This document shows, piece after piece, positions 1-9,223 of a stretch of DNA of 64,000 bases (the stretch's first letter is position 1; every line of letters starts with the position of its first letter). The stretch comes from an uncultured Synechococcales cyanobacterium (lineage in GTDB: Bacteria; Cyanobacteriota; Cyanobacteriia; Thermosynechococcales; Thermosynechococcaceae). The stretch is taken from positions 1 through 64,000 of the forward strand of contig CADCWO010000264.1 in the NCBI GenBank assembly GCA_902806435.1. Direction: 5' to 3'. The position numbers and the translations under genes are program-made. The notes beneath the pieces are model-generated. The model searched no databases and had not been told where the DNA came from. It was given only the letters and a program-made list of their open reading frames with translations.

Positions 1-168
1 GCATGAATCAGAATGGGATTTTCCATCAGCATCTCCAGGGGGGTATTGACGCCATACTACTGCACAATGATTTGTGTGTACTTAGTAGCTTTGCGGTACA
101 GGTGAGGCTTACTGGCTTGATAGCTAAACCTGAAGTTACTGGTGAAAGGTGTAAGCAGTCAAAGTGGT

Positions 169-546
169 TCACCGCAGAATTGTTGCCTTGATGCTAGTGG
201 GCAACTCTTTCACTAAAGTTGCTGTTGCTTCGGGAGTTGTGATCAAACCACCCTCAGGGTGCGATGCAAAATCTCTACCAGCCTTAAAACCATGCTCTAG
301 AAGTTCCTTTGTACAAGCTTCTGTAGCAACCTCACCAAGCTGGCTCAACGTCTCAGGAGAGATTAACATCTGCATTGCCCAGCTAAAGGCTTCTGGTGAC
401 TCTAAAGCTAGGTCTCGAATGGCACTACTGATAGCATCACCGACTACCTGATGCGGTAGTACTTCAAGTAACGTCCGGATTACCTGGGATACTCGCTTAG
501 TCTCTTTTGTTCTAAAGGCTAGCTTTAGGACCAGCACTTGACTCAT
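169..546 (-). CDS. hypothetical protein, 125 aa
   Basis: I do not recognise this protein. The start ATG is preceded by an AAGGG ribosome binding site about six bases upstream, which supports it as a real gene. The product is soluble, mostly helical and acidic in its middle, with no signal peptide or membrane segment. A central stretch rich in Ala, Glu and Leu is followed by a short Gly/His/Pro turn (HPEGGL) and a Thr/Ala-rich tail. Gene spacing to both sides is wide, so no operon context helps. No function is proposed. Confidence 0.6.
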   Translation of the reverse strand: MSQVLVLKLAFRTKETKRVSQVIRTLLEVLPHQVVGDAISSAIRDLALESPEAFSWAMQMLISPETLSQLGEVATEACTKELLEHGFKAGRDFASHPEGGLITTPEATATLVKELPTSIKATILR

Positions 547-715
547 AGTTTCCCTTCAGTTTCGTTGGCTGTTGACAGAAGCTTGGCTGCTGAGGATGAA
601 AGCAAATACAAATAAGCCTATACATAAGCCGATTGTTAGCGCCTTCAAGGCCTCTCCAAAAAAAGAGTTTTGCAAGCTCCATCTGCCACTGTTATTACCT
701 AGTTAGGTACTTCCG

Positions 716-835
716 TCAAGACTGCATGAGTTGGTCTATGATAATCTCTGGGAAGACATCCTGTTTGGAGGTAGAGCGATTGCTCTCCAATACACACTTC
801 ACAAGAACGGCAAGAGCATCAACAATAGCCTTCAC
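716..835 (-). CDS. possible 39-aa ORF
   Basis: A GTG-initiated frame encodes an amphipathic peptide beginning VKAIVDALAVLVKC and ending IIIDQLMQS. Its composition looks coding-like (alternating hydrophobic residues, acidic C-terminal half). There is no clear ribosome binding site and an in-frame stop lies just upstream. It could be a small gene, a relic or chance. Confidence 0.2.
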   Translation of the reverse strand: MKAIVDALAVLVKCVLESNRSTSKQDVFPEIIIDQLMQS

Positions 836-855
836 CTGTTAGGCTGGGCTGCCGG

Positions 856-882
856 AAGCTAGTTAATGCCATGAACTAGCTT
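856..882. repeat. 9-bp perfect inverted repeat
   Basis: AAGCTAGTT at 856-864 is repeated inverted as AACTAGCTT at 874-882, with a 9-base spacer. It sits about 60 bases past the stop of the minus-strand cupin gene. There is no T-run in either direction, so it may be a hairpin or operator-like site rather than an intrinsic terminator. Confidence 0.45.
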
Positions 883-944
883 ATTGAGATGAGTGCTTGG
901 TAAACAGTAGTGGCTTGCTAGCTAAAACCACTATCCTCAGACGG

Positions 945-1313
945 CTACGAAGGGACACTATCCTCTGGCCGAGATGGCCAGCGAATCGTCAACACGGTAG
1001 AAGTAGTCTCAGCAGACCAGGAGTGTGGTAGGCCTGGCGGCCAGATTACATAGTCTCCTTCACGGCATAGGAGTATCTCTTGCTCTGGTAGTTGCAGCCG
1101 GAACTGCCCGCTAACCAAAATTGTGAGAGTGGTCGCTTCAATATTGGTTTCCCATTGGGCACGATGATCACCTGCTTGATGCACACCCCACTTCACTTCT
1201 AGTATGTCAGTGTGACGGGGATCGTCTTCAGATTTAAAAAAGTAACCCAGGAACCAACCTGAGTCTTTCTCACCCTCAATGCGGGCATTTCCAGTGACAA
1301 CCTGCTGTGGCAT
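945..1313 (-). CDS. cupin-domain protein
   Basis: This small (122 aa) single-domain protein has the pattern of a cupin beta-barrel. A central segment reads LVSGQFRLQLP, then a Gly-Asp turn (CREGDYVIWPPGLPHSW) matches cupin motif 2 with its Pro-Gly-x-x-His signature. Motif 1 His residues are incomplete, so metal binding is uncertain. The C-terminal part TTSTVLTIRWPSRPED resembles cyanobacterial signal-type cupins. It lies 65 bases downstream of dxr on the same strand and may be cotranscribed with it. Substrate unknown. Confidence 0.75.
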   Translation of the reverse strand: MPQQVVTGNARIEGEKDSGWFLGYFFKSEDDPRHTDILEVKWGVHQAGDHRAQWETNIEATTLTILVSGQFRLQLPEQEILLCREGDYVIWPPGLPHSWSAETTSTVLTIRWPSRPEDSVPS

Positions 1314-1378
1314 TAATTTAGCTCTCTAGGAGGGGCTTATGCGTTGGTTACAAAGACGATTGATCCTCGAAAGGACTA

Positions 1379-2551
1379 TCAAACTGGCACCTTCCGGCTT
1401 GCTGCCAGGATTGCTCGTCTGGCCCATTGGTCGGCGGCAAGGATGTCATCAAGGCAGGGATGGGATTGGTTCTGAGCCGTGTAGCGATCGCAGACAGTTT
1501 CAATCAGTCGGGGAATATCCAAAAATTGGATTTTTTCTTCTAGGAATAAAGCTACTGCCTGTTCATTGGCAGCGTTCAATACAGCTGGCATGGCCCCACC
1601 GGCGCGACCGGCGGCGTAGGCAAGTTGCATACAGGGATACTTAGCATGGTCTGGCTCTCGGAAGGTTAAATCTCCAGCTTTCACTAAGTCTAGAGGCTTC
1701 CAGTCGGTGGCAAGGCGTTCCGGCCAAGATAGGGCATAGAGAAGGGGCAAGCGCATATCTGGCCAACCTAGCTGGGCAAGCACAGAAGTATCCTGGAGTT
1801 CAATCAAAGAGTGAATGATGCTCTGGGGATGGATAACAATCTCAATCTTGTGATAATCCACCCGGAATAACCAGTGAGCTTCGATTACCTCTAATCCTTT
1901 ATTCATCAGGGTGGCAGAGTCAATGGTGATTTTGCGTCCCATCGACCAGTTAGGATGTTTGAGGGCATCGCTGACGCCCACTGCAGCCAGCTTTTCGACG
2001 GGCCAATCCCGGAAAGCTCCTCCGGAAGCTGTAAGCAAGATGCGCCGCAGCCCCCCGGGTGGCACCCCCTGGAGGCACTGAAAAATTGCGGAGTGTTCTG
2101 AGTCTGCTGGCAGCAACTTCACGCCATGCTTTTCCACCAGCGGCAAAACAACCGGACCGCCAGCGATCAAGGTTTCTTTATTAGCCAGAGCAATATCTTT
2201 ACCGGCTTCAATCGCGGCAAGCGTTGGTAGTAGACCGGCACAGCCAACAATGCCCGTAACCACTACCTCAGCTTCCGGGTGGCGGGCCACCTCAACTACC
2301 CCTGCCTCCCCAGACACCAGGTATGGCTGCGGGTCAAGATCGGCGATCGCCGCTTGTAGTTCCGCTAGTTGCGCCGCATCCGCGATCGCCACAATTTGGG
2401 GATGAAACTGCCGGATTTGGGTCGCTAGCCGCTCAATGTTCCGTCCAGCACTTAATCCCACAATCCGAAACTGGTCTGGGTACTGGGTAACAATATCCAG
2501 CGTCTGAGTACCGATTGAGCCAGTCGAGCCAAGGAGAGTAATTGCTTTCAC
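1379..2551 (-). CDS. dxr: 1-deoxy-D-xylulose 5-phosphate reductoisomerase
   Basis: Dxr converts DXP to 2-C-methyl-D-erythritol 4-phosphate with NADPH, the committed step of the MEP isoprenoid pathway in the cytosol. The N-terminal NADPH-binding loop LLGSTGSIG is intact. The middle carries the catalytic-loop signatures [14 protein letters not shown] and [10 protein letters not shown], and the substrate region [18 protein letters not shown] chose a GTG start because AAGGA lies about ten bases upstream and the family normally begins VKAITLLG. An alternative ATG at 2608 overlaps the ppx stop as TAATG and would add 19 residues not typical of the family. The gene follows ppx directly, so coupling is plausible. 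Confidence 0.95.
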   Translation of the reverse strand: MKAITLLGSTGSIGTQTLDIVTQYPDQFRIVGLSAGRNIERLATQIRQFHPQIVAIADAAQLAELQAAIADLDPQPYLVSGEAGVVEVARHPEAEVVVTGIVGCAGLLPTLAAIEAGKDIALANKETLIAGGPVVLPLVEKHGVKLLPADSEHSAIFQCLQGVPPGGLRRILLTASGGAFRDWPVEKLAAVGVSDALKHPNWSMGRKITIDSATLMNKGLEVIEAHWLFRVDYHKIEIVIHPQSIIHSLIELQDTSVLAQLGWPDMRLPLLYALSWPERLATDWKPLDLVKAGDLTFREPDHAKYPCMQLAYAAGRAGGAMPAVLNAANEQAVALFLEEKIQFLDIPRLIETVCDRYTAQNQSHPCLDDILAADQWARRAILAASRKVPV

Positions 2552-2607
2552 GGGTCTTTGATCCTTAGAGGCGATAACCCCCATCTTAAGTTCTGGCGCA
2601 CCAACCA

Positions 2608-4242
2608 TTAACTAACAATTGCCGGTGCGAGTGCTACTTTGGATTCCAATTTGGAAACTAACTTAACCGCAAACTCTACTTCAAAGCAGTCTTTTTTGTA
2701 ATCAAGGCTCCAAAGTTCTAACGCACAGCTATCTCCTGGCTGGGCAGCTTGCAAGTGTAGGTAAAATTCTTTGGCTTGCGCGTCGTACTCGCCGCGAATT
2801 CCTTGAATTGCTCCAATGTGCCGCCGATCCAAGGATACAGCTAACCGCAACAGTGGACTAAGCTGGTCAACCACCTTCCGGTCTCTTTTAGTCGCTAGGC
2901 TGCGATAACTTTCATGCTTCTTCTTCGGGCAACTGCGACGATGGTAACGAGCTAAGTTGGCAATAATCTCAATCTCCCCTTCCGTATAGCCGAGTAGTTC
3001 CCCATTGCGAATTAGATAATAGGAGTGCTTGTGGTGGGCGGAGTGACTCACATAATGCCCACAGTTATGCAAAATTGCTGCCGCCCATAGCAGTTCTCGT
3101 TCTTCCGGCCCCCAGCCATGTAAAACTCCTGCAGTTTGATCAAACAAATCGACGGCGAAAGCAGCAACCCGTTCACTGTGTTCTAACTCCCCTTGATATT
3201 TTTGGGTTAGCTTAATCGCACTGCGTTGACGGATAGATCCTTGATAGCGCAGTCGATCCTCAATCAAGCCATGGGTTAGCATCCAGTCCACAACGATGCC
3301 TTCCCTGAGCGCCCGCTCACAAATGGTGATGGACTCAAACTTCAGCAGCATCATTGCTTCTTGCAGAACTAGCGCTCCGGCGACAATAATTTCTGCTCGT
3401 TGCTCTGGCATGCCTGGGATTCTACAGCGTTCCGCATAGTCCAGCTTCCGCAGCCGCTCAACTAGCCCTTGTAGGTCCTTCAGGCTCATCTCGTAGCCAT
3501 TCAGGGGTGAAGGGATGCTTCCTTGCTTTTGCATGGCATGGATGGCGATTAGGCTTTCAATTGTGCCAGAGGTTCCCACTAGGCGTGGCTGTTCTGCCGG
3601 TTCTAGATGCGATCGCAGCTCCTCCACCGGCCACTCCAACATTCCCCGCACATAAGCCTGTAAGCGCTCAAATTCATGCTTACTAATTGGATCAGTACTA
3701 ACGAACTGCTCACTCAGCCGGACAGCACCAACCTTAGTACTACTAAGGCAACGCGGCTCGTGGCCATCGCCTAGAATTAACTCTGTAGAGCCACCACCAA
3801 TGTCAATCATTACATGGGGCTGGTGATCGAATGCCATACCCGATAGGACACCCAGGTAGATCCGCCGCGCCTCTTCTTGACCAGAAATCAACCTGATTGC
3901 TAGCCCTAACTCTGCTTCTACATCTTTCAAGAAATCTTTGCCGTTAGCTGCTTCCCGCACAGCACTGGTTGCCACCGCCACAATTTGTTCGGCATTGAAG
4001 CCTTGGGCAATCTCTTGGCAACGCCGCAAGGCCGCGATCGCCCGTTTCATTGCCTCTGGGGTCAACTCGCCGGTCGTGCGGTTTCGCTCCCCCAGCCGCA
4101 CCGTATCTTTCTCTCGGGTAATGATTGTGAAAGTTGGCAGAGAAGGTTGCACCCGGACTACAACCATATGAATGGAGTTAGTTCCAACGTCAATAGCGGC
4201 AAGAATTCGATCGGGCGCAGCAACACTGAGGGAAGCATTCAT
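2608..4242 (-). CDS. ppx: Ppx/GppA family exopolyphosphatase
   Basis: The enzyme removes terminal phosphates from polyphosphate and/or hydrolyses pppGpp. The actin-like ATPase fold occupies about residues 14-310, with phosphate loops [11 protein letters not shown] and [12 protein letters not shown] and the adenosine motif [12 protein letters not shown]-terminal HD-type domain follows ([29 protein letters not shown]), in which the HD doublet reads His-Asn as in many Ppx proteins. At 544 aa it has the usual two-domain length. It abuts dxr downstream and is divergent from ubiA, sharing a roughly 270-bp intergenic region. Ppx versus GppA activity cannot be decided from sequence alone. Confidence 0.92.
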   Translation of the reverse strand: MNASLSVAAPDRILAAIDVGTNSIHMVVVRVQPSLPTFTIITREKDTVRLGERNRTTGELTPEAMKRAIAALRRCQEIAQGFNAEQIVAVATSAVREAANGKDFLKDVEAELGLAIRLISGQEEARRIYLGVLSGMAFDHQPHVMIDIGGGSTELILGDGHEPRCLSSTKVGAVRLSEQFVSTDPISKHEFERLQAYVRGMLEWPVEELRSHLEPAEQPRLVGTSGTIESLIAIHAMQKQGSIPSPLNGYEMSLKDLQGLVERLRKLDYAERCRIPGMPEQRAEIIVAGALVLQEAMMLLKFESITICERALREGIVVDWMLTHGLIEDRLRYQGSIRQRSAIKLTQKYQGELEHSERVAAFAVDLFDQTAGVLHGWGPEERELLWAAAILHNCGHYVSHSAHHKHSYYLIRNGELLGYTEGEIEIIANLARYHRRSCPKKKHESYRSLATKRDRKVVDQLSPLLRLAVSLDRRHIGAIQGIRGEYDAQAKEFYLHLQAAQPGDSCALELWSLDYKKDCFEVEFAVKLVSKLESKVALAPAIVS

Positions 4243-4519
4243 GCAATTACCTGCTGTTGTCTTGAATTTTATAGTTTGGATGGTTCATTTGCACTTTTAG
4301 AAAGCGTTTCACTGAGGCACTGACTGCCAAACTTCTGGCTGCCAAAGGAGCGAGGTACGTCTGTTGAGTCTTTGAGATCCACCTAACCAGCTTAAATATC
4401 CCTCTGGTATGAAATTTATGACTAAGGGGGTCTCAGGTCAATTCTGATCCTAGAGCCATCCAGGCACGTACATCCGAAAAGTTTTGCCATTATGGAATAG
4501 AAGTGTCATCCCCCAAATC

Positions 4520-5401
4520 ATGAGCTGGGCTCAGCCTGAATTTAAGCGCTCGACCTGGTATGCTATTGTCCGGCTGCTACGGTGGGACAAGCCGTCAGGA
4601 CGGTTAATCTTAATGTTGCCTGCACTTTGGGCTGTCTTTTTAGCGGCTCAAGGAACTCCGCCCTTACCGCTTGTTAGCGTAATTGTGGTTGGCAGCTTAG
4701 CGACGAGTGCCGCCGGATGTGTCGTCAACGATCTTTGGGATCGCAATATCGATCCCCATGTGGAGCGGACCCGCGATCGACCATTGGCCTCCCATGCCTT
4801 GTCCGTCAAGGTAGGGTTAATCGTGGCGATGATTGCTTTTGGATGCGCCTGGGCATCGACCCTCTACCTCAACTCCCTCAGTTTTTGGTTATGTGTAGCA
4901 GCGGTCCCAGTCATTGTGATGTATCCCTTAGCAAAGCGAGCCTTTCCGGTGCCGCAACTGGTAATGGCTTTCGCCTGGGGCTTTGCAGTTTTGATTGGCT
5001 GGAGTGCTGTAACTGCAGGTTTAGAAACAGCAACCTGGTTGCTTTGGGGGGCAACACTGCTTTGGGCGTTAGGGTTTGATACGATCTACGCTATCCCTGA
5101 CCGAGAAGCCGATCAAGCACTTGGGGTCAACTCTAGTGCCCGCTTTTTTGGCCTCTACACGCCTCATGCTGTGGGGATTTGCTTTGTCGGGACAGTATTG
5201 CTGCTGGTTGGGGTAGGCAGCATCCTCCAGTTACAGCTCGGTTTTTGGCTAGCTTTAGGGCTGAGCGCCCTGCTTTGGGGCTGGCAGGTCTACCAGTTAT
5301 GCCAAAAAGACTTGCCCCAAGCTGCTTGTGCTCGACTGTTCCAGCAAAACGTGGGGATTGGATTTTTACTGCTAATTGGGATGATCGCTGGACTGTTGTG
5401 A
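4520..5401 (+). CDS. ubiA: 4-hydroxybenzoate polyprenyltransferase (UbiA family)
   Basis: This membrane enzyme attaches a polyprenyl (solanesyl) chain to 4-hydroxybenzoate in cyanobacterial plastoquinone synthesis. The N-terminal signature LLRWDKPSGRLILMLPALWA is characteristic. The first Asp-rich motif is NDLWDRNIDPHVERTRDRP and the second YAIPDREADQALG, both needed for Mg-diphosphate binding. About eight hydrophobic segments follow. I chose the ATG giving MSWAQPEF; a TTG at 4484 in frame would add 12 residues. The stop codon is one base from the convergent anti-sigma gene's stop, so the two transcripts must overlap or terminate inside each other. Confidence 0.9.
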   Translation: MSWAQPEFKRSTWYAIVRLLRWDKPSGRLILMLPALWAVFLAAQGTPPLPLVSVIVVGSLATSAAGCVVNDLWDRNIDPHVERTRDRPLASHALSVKVGLIVAMIAFGCAWASTLYLNSLSFWLCVAAVPVIVMYPLAKRAFPVPQLVMAFAWGFAVLIGWSAVTAGLETATWLLWGATLLWALGFDTIYAIPDREADQALGVNSSARFFGLYTPHAVGICFVGTVLLLVGVGSILQLQLGFWLALGLSALLWGWQVYQLCQKDLPQAACARLFQQNVGIGFLLLIGMIAGLL

Positions 5402-5402
5402 T

Positions 5403-5999
5403 TTAACGGATACCCTCACTCGGATCGAAGTACAACCCGGCATCACCCGGTGCTTTCTGATCCGGCTTAGCGGTTGGATTTGTCGGAATGTCAACGGGAG
5501 GGCGCTCTAAAGCGAGCATCAAATCTTCTGGGCCATTAGAGGCTGGCGGTTGGGGTGCTCGCTCCGCAACTTGTGGCGAGAAGGTTTGGCCGCCTGGTAA
5601 AACACCCGTAAGGGCACCTGTGAAAACTGCAGCAGCTGTGCCGGCAATCCCTAGAATTAGACCTAGCTTGGGCCTTCGGTCGATGCGGGCAAATACTTGG
5701 CTAGCGGTTTTATCTGCTGATTGGCTAGTGACTGGAACGGGTAGACTTTGGAACCCATGGCGTAGCTTCAAAAGTCGAGTATGTAACTGCTGGATTTCTG
5801 GATCGGTAGCCAGCCAACTTTCAACTTCTTTGCGCTCGGTTGCAGTGACTTCACCATCTAGGTAACAACTGAGCAACTCAAAGCGATCGCGTTTCAAGAT
5901 ATCTAAAGCATCCATGGCTGGATCAGGGTTAGTGAAGGGAGTTGAGGACGAGGCTGGAGAATCAGGGTGCTGGGGACCCTCTGGAAGGGTAGGGCTCAT
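5403..5999 (-). CDS. anti-sigma factor, partner of SigG
   Basis: A 198-aa membrane-anchored anti-sigma protein. Residues about 36-85 contain the RseA/zinc-finger-like N-terminal pattern ELLSCYLDGEVTATERKEVE, which binds the sigma factor in the cytoplasm. One transmembrane segment lies at about 112-134 (LGLILGIAGTAAAVF), followed by a Pro-rich outside tail. It lies 122 bases downstream of the ECF sigma gene on the same strand, the arrangement seen for cyanobacterial sigG and its regulator. The full HxxxCxxC zinc motif is absent, so this is the zinc-independent type. Confidence 0.82.
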   Translation of the reverse strand: MSPTLPEGPQHPDSPASSSTPFTNPDPAMDALDILKRDRFELLSCYLDGEVTATERKEVESWLATDPEIQQLHTRLLKLRHGFQSLPVPVTSQSADKTASQVFARIDRRPKLGLILGIAGTAAAVFTGALTGVLPGGQTFSPQVAERAPQPPASNGPEDLMLALERPPVDIPTNPTAKPDQKAPGDAGLYFDPSEGIR

Positions 6000-6121
6000 A
6001 CGGTATGCTCACCAGTCGATAAAAAAAGTTTAAACCAGTCATCAAACACAAGTTTTATTATCAATACTTGTCCACATAGATTTCAAGACTACTGAAGGTG
6101 GATATTCTAGAAAAATAGCTA

Positions 6122-6778
6122 TCAACTCTCGAGGTAAACTTGTAACTCCGATTGCAGCCGCTGACGGGCTCGGGCAATTCGAGACTTGACGGTTCCCAGG
6201 GAGACTCCTGTAATCTCAGCAATCTCCTCGTAGGCCAGACCTTCAATTTCTCGTAATACAATCGTGGTTCGAAAAACTTCAGGCAGCTCAGCGATCGCTT
6301 CACGTAGCTGGTCGTAGAACTCATGGGTTGTCAAGTCTTCAGCCGGCCCGGGATCTCCAGAAGCGATCTCCCACTCTACTTGCCCATCTTCCATTGATAA
6401 CGGGGCATCCATTGAAAGAGGATTTCGGGTCCGCTTGCGCTTGCGTAACTCGTCATAAAATAAGTTAGTGGCAATTCGGCTCAGCCAGCCCCGAAACTTT
6501 GCCGGTTCTTGGAGTCGTTTGATATTGCGATAAACGCGAATCCACACTTCCTGGGCCAAGTCAGCCCGGTCTTCCCAATCAGGCGCTAAATGGTACAGTA
6601 CTCGGTCCACATGGGATTGATAGCGACGCAGCAGTTCAGAAAAAGCAGCACGCTCAGGACGAAATCCCACCTGACAAAGGGCGACAAGGTCGTAATTAGA
6701 GAGTTTGGTAGCTTGTAATTGCACTTGAGGAATCTTAACCTCAACCGTTGACCACAATACAGGAAGACTTGGCGTCAT
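6122..6778 (-). CDS. sigG: ECF-type RNA polymerase sigma factor SigG
   Basis: A group 4 sigma factor of 218 aa. Region 2 (about residues 40-116) contains the -10-binding helix DLAQEVWIRVYRNIKRL and the core-binding segment FRGWLSRIATNLFYDELRK. Region 4 (about 155-210) has the helix-turn-helix YEEIAEITGVSLGTVKSRIA that reads the -35 element. The acidic linker MEDGQVEWEIASGDPG is typical of cyanobacterial SigG. A membrane anti-sigma gene follows directly, so activity is probably held at the membrane and released by envelope or light stress. The gene is divergent from thiG. Confidence 0.92.
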   Translation of the reverse strand: MTPSLPVLWSTVEVKIPQVQLQATKLSNYDLVALCQVGFRPERAAFSELLRRYQSHVDRVLYHLAPDWEDRADLAQEVWIRVYRNIKRLQEPAKFRGWLSRIATNLFYDELRKRKRTRNPLSMDAPLSMEDGQVEWEIASGDPGPAEDLTTHEFYDQLREAIAELPEVFRTTIVLREIEGLAYEEIAEITGVSLGTVKSRIARARQRLQSELQVYLES

Positions 6779-6958
6779 AGGTGAATTGGCAATAAACAGC
6801 TTTCACCTCAATCAGACGCCGCTGGAGTTAGAGAAGTTCCCTTTTTTAATCTAATCATTCCCACCGCAGATGTTTAAACCAACAGAAATCAAGGTAAAAG
6901 CATTAAGGTGTAAAGAGAGCGTTTCCCGCTCAGACGATAGCATTAGATACCAAGTCCT

Positions 6959-7783
6959 ATGCAGACTTTAGAGCCTTTACCCCAACAAGCCTTGCGGAGC
7001 TTGATCATCGCTGGCCGCACTTTTCAATCTCGCTTGATGACTGGTACGGGTAAGTACCGTAGCTTAGACGAAATGCGCCAGAGCCTTGCCGCTAGTGAGT
7101 GTGAGATTGTCACTGTTGCTGTGCGCCGCGTTCAGACTAATGCTCCTGGACACGCAGGACTTGCCGAAGCAATTGATTGGACGAAGATTTGGATGCTGCC
7201 CAATACTGCCGGTTGTCAGACGGCTGAAGAGGCCGTGCGGGTGGCGCGGCTGGGGCGGGAGATGGCAAAGTTGCTGGGCCAGGAGGAAAATAACTTTGTC
7301 AAGCTGGAAGTCATTCCCGATGCCAAGTACCTGTTACCTGACCCAATTGGTACCCTAGAGGCCGCCAAGCAATTGGTTAAAGAGGGGTTTGCTGTCTTAC
7401 CTTATATTAACGCTGACCCTATTTTGGCCAAGCATTTAGAAGATGCTGGCTGTGCAACAGTAATGCCTTTAGCATCCCCGATTGGCTCCGGTCAGGGGCT
7501 GAAAAATGCTGCCAATATTCAAATAATTATTGATAACGCTCAGATTCCGGTTGTGGTAGATGCGGGCATTGGCACCCCTAGTGAAGCCACACAAGCAATG
7601 GAAATGGGTGCAGATGCTTTACTGATCAATACTGCGATCGCCCAGGCTCATGACCCGGCGACTATGGCTCGCGCCATGAAGCTTGGAACAGAAGCAGGTC
7701 GTCTAGCTTACTTAGCAGGACGCATCCCTTTAAAGAACTATGGCAGTGCTAGTTCACCATTAACAGGAACGATCACGAGCTAG
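6959..7783 (+). CDS. thiG: thiazole synthase ThiG
   Basis: ThiG forms the thiazole phosphate of thiamine from DXP, glycine-derived imine and ThiS thiocarboxylate. It is a TIM barrel. The Schiff-base lysine is in [11 protein letters not shown], the phosphate-binding turns are PIGSGQGL and [10 protein letters not shown], and the N-terminal signature is [10 protein letters not shown]. At 274 aa it is slightly longer than stand-alone bacterial ThiG because of its tail. It uses DXP, the product upstream of dxr. I looked for a TPP riboswitch in the 180-bp leader and saw none. No thiS or thiE gene is adjacent here. Confidence 0.95.
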   Translation: MQTLEPLPQQALRSLIIAGRTFQSRLMTGTGKYRSLDEMRQSLAASECEIVTVAVRRVQTNAPGHAGLAEAIDWTKIWMLPNTAGCQTAEEAVRVARLGREMAKLLGQEENNFVKLEVIPDAKYLLPDPIGTLEAAKQLVKEGFAVLPYINADPILAKHLEDAGCATVMPLASPIGSGQGLKNAANIQIIIDNAQIPVVVDAGIGTPSEATQAMEMGADALLINTAIAQAHDPATMARAMKLGTEAGRLAYLAGRIPLKNYGSASSPLTGTITS

Positions 7784-7828
7784 AGTCTTTTGGCTATCAG
7801 GAGAGCTCAGCTAGTCTGCGCTCTGGTA

Positions 7829-7846
7829 AACTTAAAAAAATGTAAA
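7829..7846 (-). promoter_or_regulatory. HLR1-like element upstream of psb34
   Basis: Read on the minus strand the site is TTTACATT, two bases, TTTAAGTT. The HLR1 consensus bound by the response regulator RpaB is two (G/T)TTACA(T/A)(T/A) halves two bases apart. The first half matches fully and the second at six of eight positions. It lies only 17-34 bases before the psb34 ATG, close for a promoter element, so the call is tentative. Confidence 0.25.
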
Positions 7847-7862
7847 GAAACTAGGATCATTT

Positions 7863-8033
7863 ATGCCCTATACCAGTGAAGATGGTGGTCGCCTCAACAA
7901 TTTTGCCAATGAACCTAAGATGTACCAATCTGAACCCCCCACACCCACCCAGAAGCGAAATTATTTAATTCTTGGTGCTGCTGTAGTGACGCTTCTGAGT
8001 GGCCTCATGTTTGTTGCTTTCTCGGTCTCATGA
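7863..8033 (+). CDS. psb34: Psb34, photosystem II assembly protein (ssl1498 family)
   Basis: A 56-residue thylakoid protein. The N-terminal half MPYTSEDGGRLNNFANEP and the following YQSEPPTPTQKRNY match the conserved stromal arm of the ssl1498/Psb34 family. Residues about 34-54 form one transmembrane helix (LILGAAVVTLLSGLMF). Psb34 binds CP47 in PSII assembly intermediates and occupies the site used by Hlip proteins. An AGGAT ribosome binding site lies about five bases before the ATG. The gene is flanked by its own intrinsic terminator, so it appears monocistronic, 79 bases after thiG. Confidence 0.9.
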   Translation: MPYTSEDGGRLNNFANEPKMYQSEPPTPTQKRNYLILGAAVVTLLSGLMFVAFSVS

Positions 8034-8068
8034 GCAACTACTTATCTCGCTTTGTCAGTTGTCAACAG

Positions 8069-8096
8069 CCAGGTTGCAGAAATACCTGGTTTTTTT
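8069..8096 (+). terminator. intrinsic terminator of psb34
   Basis: A 6-bp perfect stem (CCAGGT at 8069-8074, ACCTGG at 8084-8089) with a 9-base loop is followed at once by seven T residues. It lies 36 bases past the psb34 stop codon. Confidence 0.85.
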
Positions 8097-8315
8097 GTAA
8101 CTATTTAGTAGAGGATGGGGCTCAGGCCCTGGAGGCTATTCCCTTCAATAGAAGATTAGAGAATGGGATGCATCTGTTACGTGATTGTGGGTCTTGGGGT
8201 GACCGTAAGTCATCCGATCAGTAGAGTTCAGAAGTCGCTACTTATTGCTTAGACCACAATCTACGTTTCTTTGTTGCACCACCCCGAGAAGTAATCCCTA
8301 ACAAACTATTCGCTG

Positions 8316-8981
8316 TCAGATGAATCCGTGCTCTACCAGAAATTCTGGGGTCACGTCAACTGAAGAGGCAGCCCGTTCCAAGGGTGAGTTGGGTAACTTA
8401 AGAAGTTTTTCAGCATACTTACCCAACAAATCGGCTTCTAGGTTAACCAAGCTCCCAGTCTGCAAGAGCTGCAGGTTTGTTGTAGCAAAGCTATGGGGAA
8501 TCACCGCTGCTTTGAACCAAGTGCCTTCAGGGTTACAGTCTGCTACGGTCAAACTGACGCCATTGACGGCAATGCTGCCTTTAGCCACAATGTAACGGCC
8601 AAGGCTGGTAGATGCAGTAAAACTCATTTCCCAGGACTCTGCCGTCTGTTCTGATGCTTGTAGGTAGCCAACTCCGTCTATATGCCCGGTCACGAAGTGC
8701 CCGCCGAGCTTACTACCGACTCTTAGGGCAGCTTCCAGATTAACTGGAGTGCCGGTCCTGGCTTGTTGCCCTAGCGTAGTACGATTAAGAGTCTCTGGTG
8801 AAGCTGCGACTAGAAACCCTACAGTTAGTACGTGCTCAACAGTCAGGCAAGCACCATCAACAGCAACACTATCCCCGATCGCCAAGTCTGACAAAATTAA
8901 CGGGGAGTCGCAGTGAACTTGCAGCCGACCAGGTGCTGCTAAGCTAAGACTACCTAAGGCTTGAATTAATCCAGTGAACAC
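8316..8981 (-). CDS. ribE: riboflavin synthase, alpha subunit
   Basis: The enzyme dismutates two 6,7-dimethyl-8-ribityllumazine molecules to riboflavin. It shows the internal duplication of two lumazine-binding barrels. The first begins with the invariant MFTGLIQALG and contains GDSVAVDGACLTV. The second contains GSIAVNGVSLTVAD. The linker GHFVTGHIDGVG is the family signature. At 221 aa it is full length. It is convergent with psb34 and nothing nearby belongs to flavin synthesis. Confidence 0.94.
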   Translation of the reverse strand: MFTGLIQALGSLSLAAPGRLQVHCDSPLILSDLAIGDSVAVDGACLTVEHVLTVGFLVAASPETLNRTTLGQQARTGTPVNLEAALRVGSKLGGHFVTGHIDGVGYLQASEQTAESWEMSFTASTSLGRYIVAKGSIAVNGVSLTVADCNPEGTWFKAAVIPHSFATTNLQLLQTGSLVNLEADLLGKYAEKLLKLPNSPLERAASSVDVTPEFLVEHGFI

Positions 8982-9223
8982 GACGTTAAGTTGATGATTG
9001 ACTGGCGGCTAGGATTAGCAACACTACGTTGTCAAAGGTCAAGTGCCCAGCTAGGATGAGGACAGGAACCCAAACCAGGTTTGCCCTCAGCCGGTTAGAG
9101 CATATTGTGTTTGACTAACTGTATATACTTATCTCTTAGAATACTAAATCATTCCATTTAGCGAAGAGTAGTAATGGGTCTTAGTTTCCTCTACTTGTCT
9201 ATCGTAGTGCAGAGGCTGAGCTG

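Larger units (their letters stand above)
547..944. other. intergenic region, 398 bp
   Basis: No well-supported gene lies here. It contains one short minus-strand open frame and a 9-bp inverted repeat, both listed separately. It is the leader of the hypothetical gene on the low side and the trailer of the cupin gene on the high side. Confidence 0.5.

Noticed and set aside
1-38. Minus-strand frame reading MENPILIH at the left window edge
   Set aside because: Only about eight codons are visible, although GGAG lies upstream. Too short to support a gene call.
3-191. Plus-strand 62-codon frame
   Set aside because: No ribosome binding site, no recognisable motif, and composition unlike a protein.
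6781-6958. TPP riboswitch before thiG
   Set aside because: The conserved CTGAGA and downstream helix sequence of the THI element are missing.
8030-8224. Plus-strand 64-codon frame overlapping the psb34 stop
   Set aside because: It runs through the psb34 terminator hairpin and has no homologous look; ATGA overlap alone is not enough.
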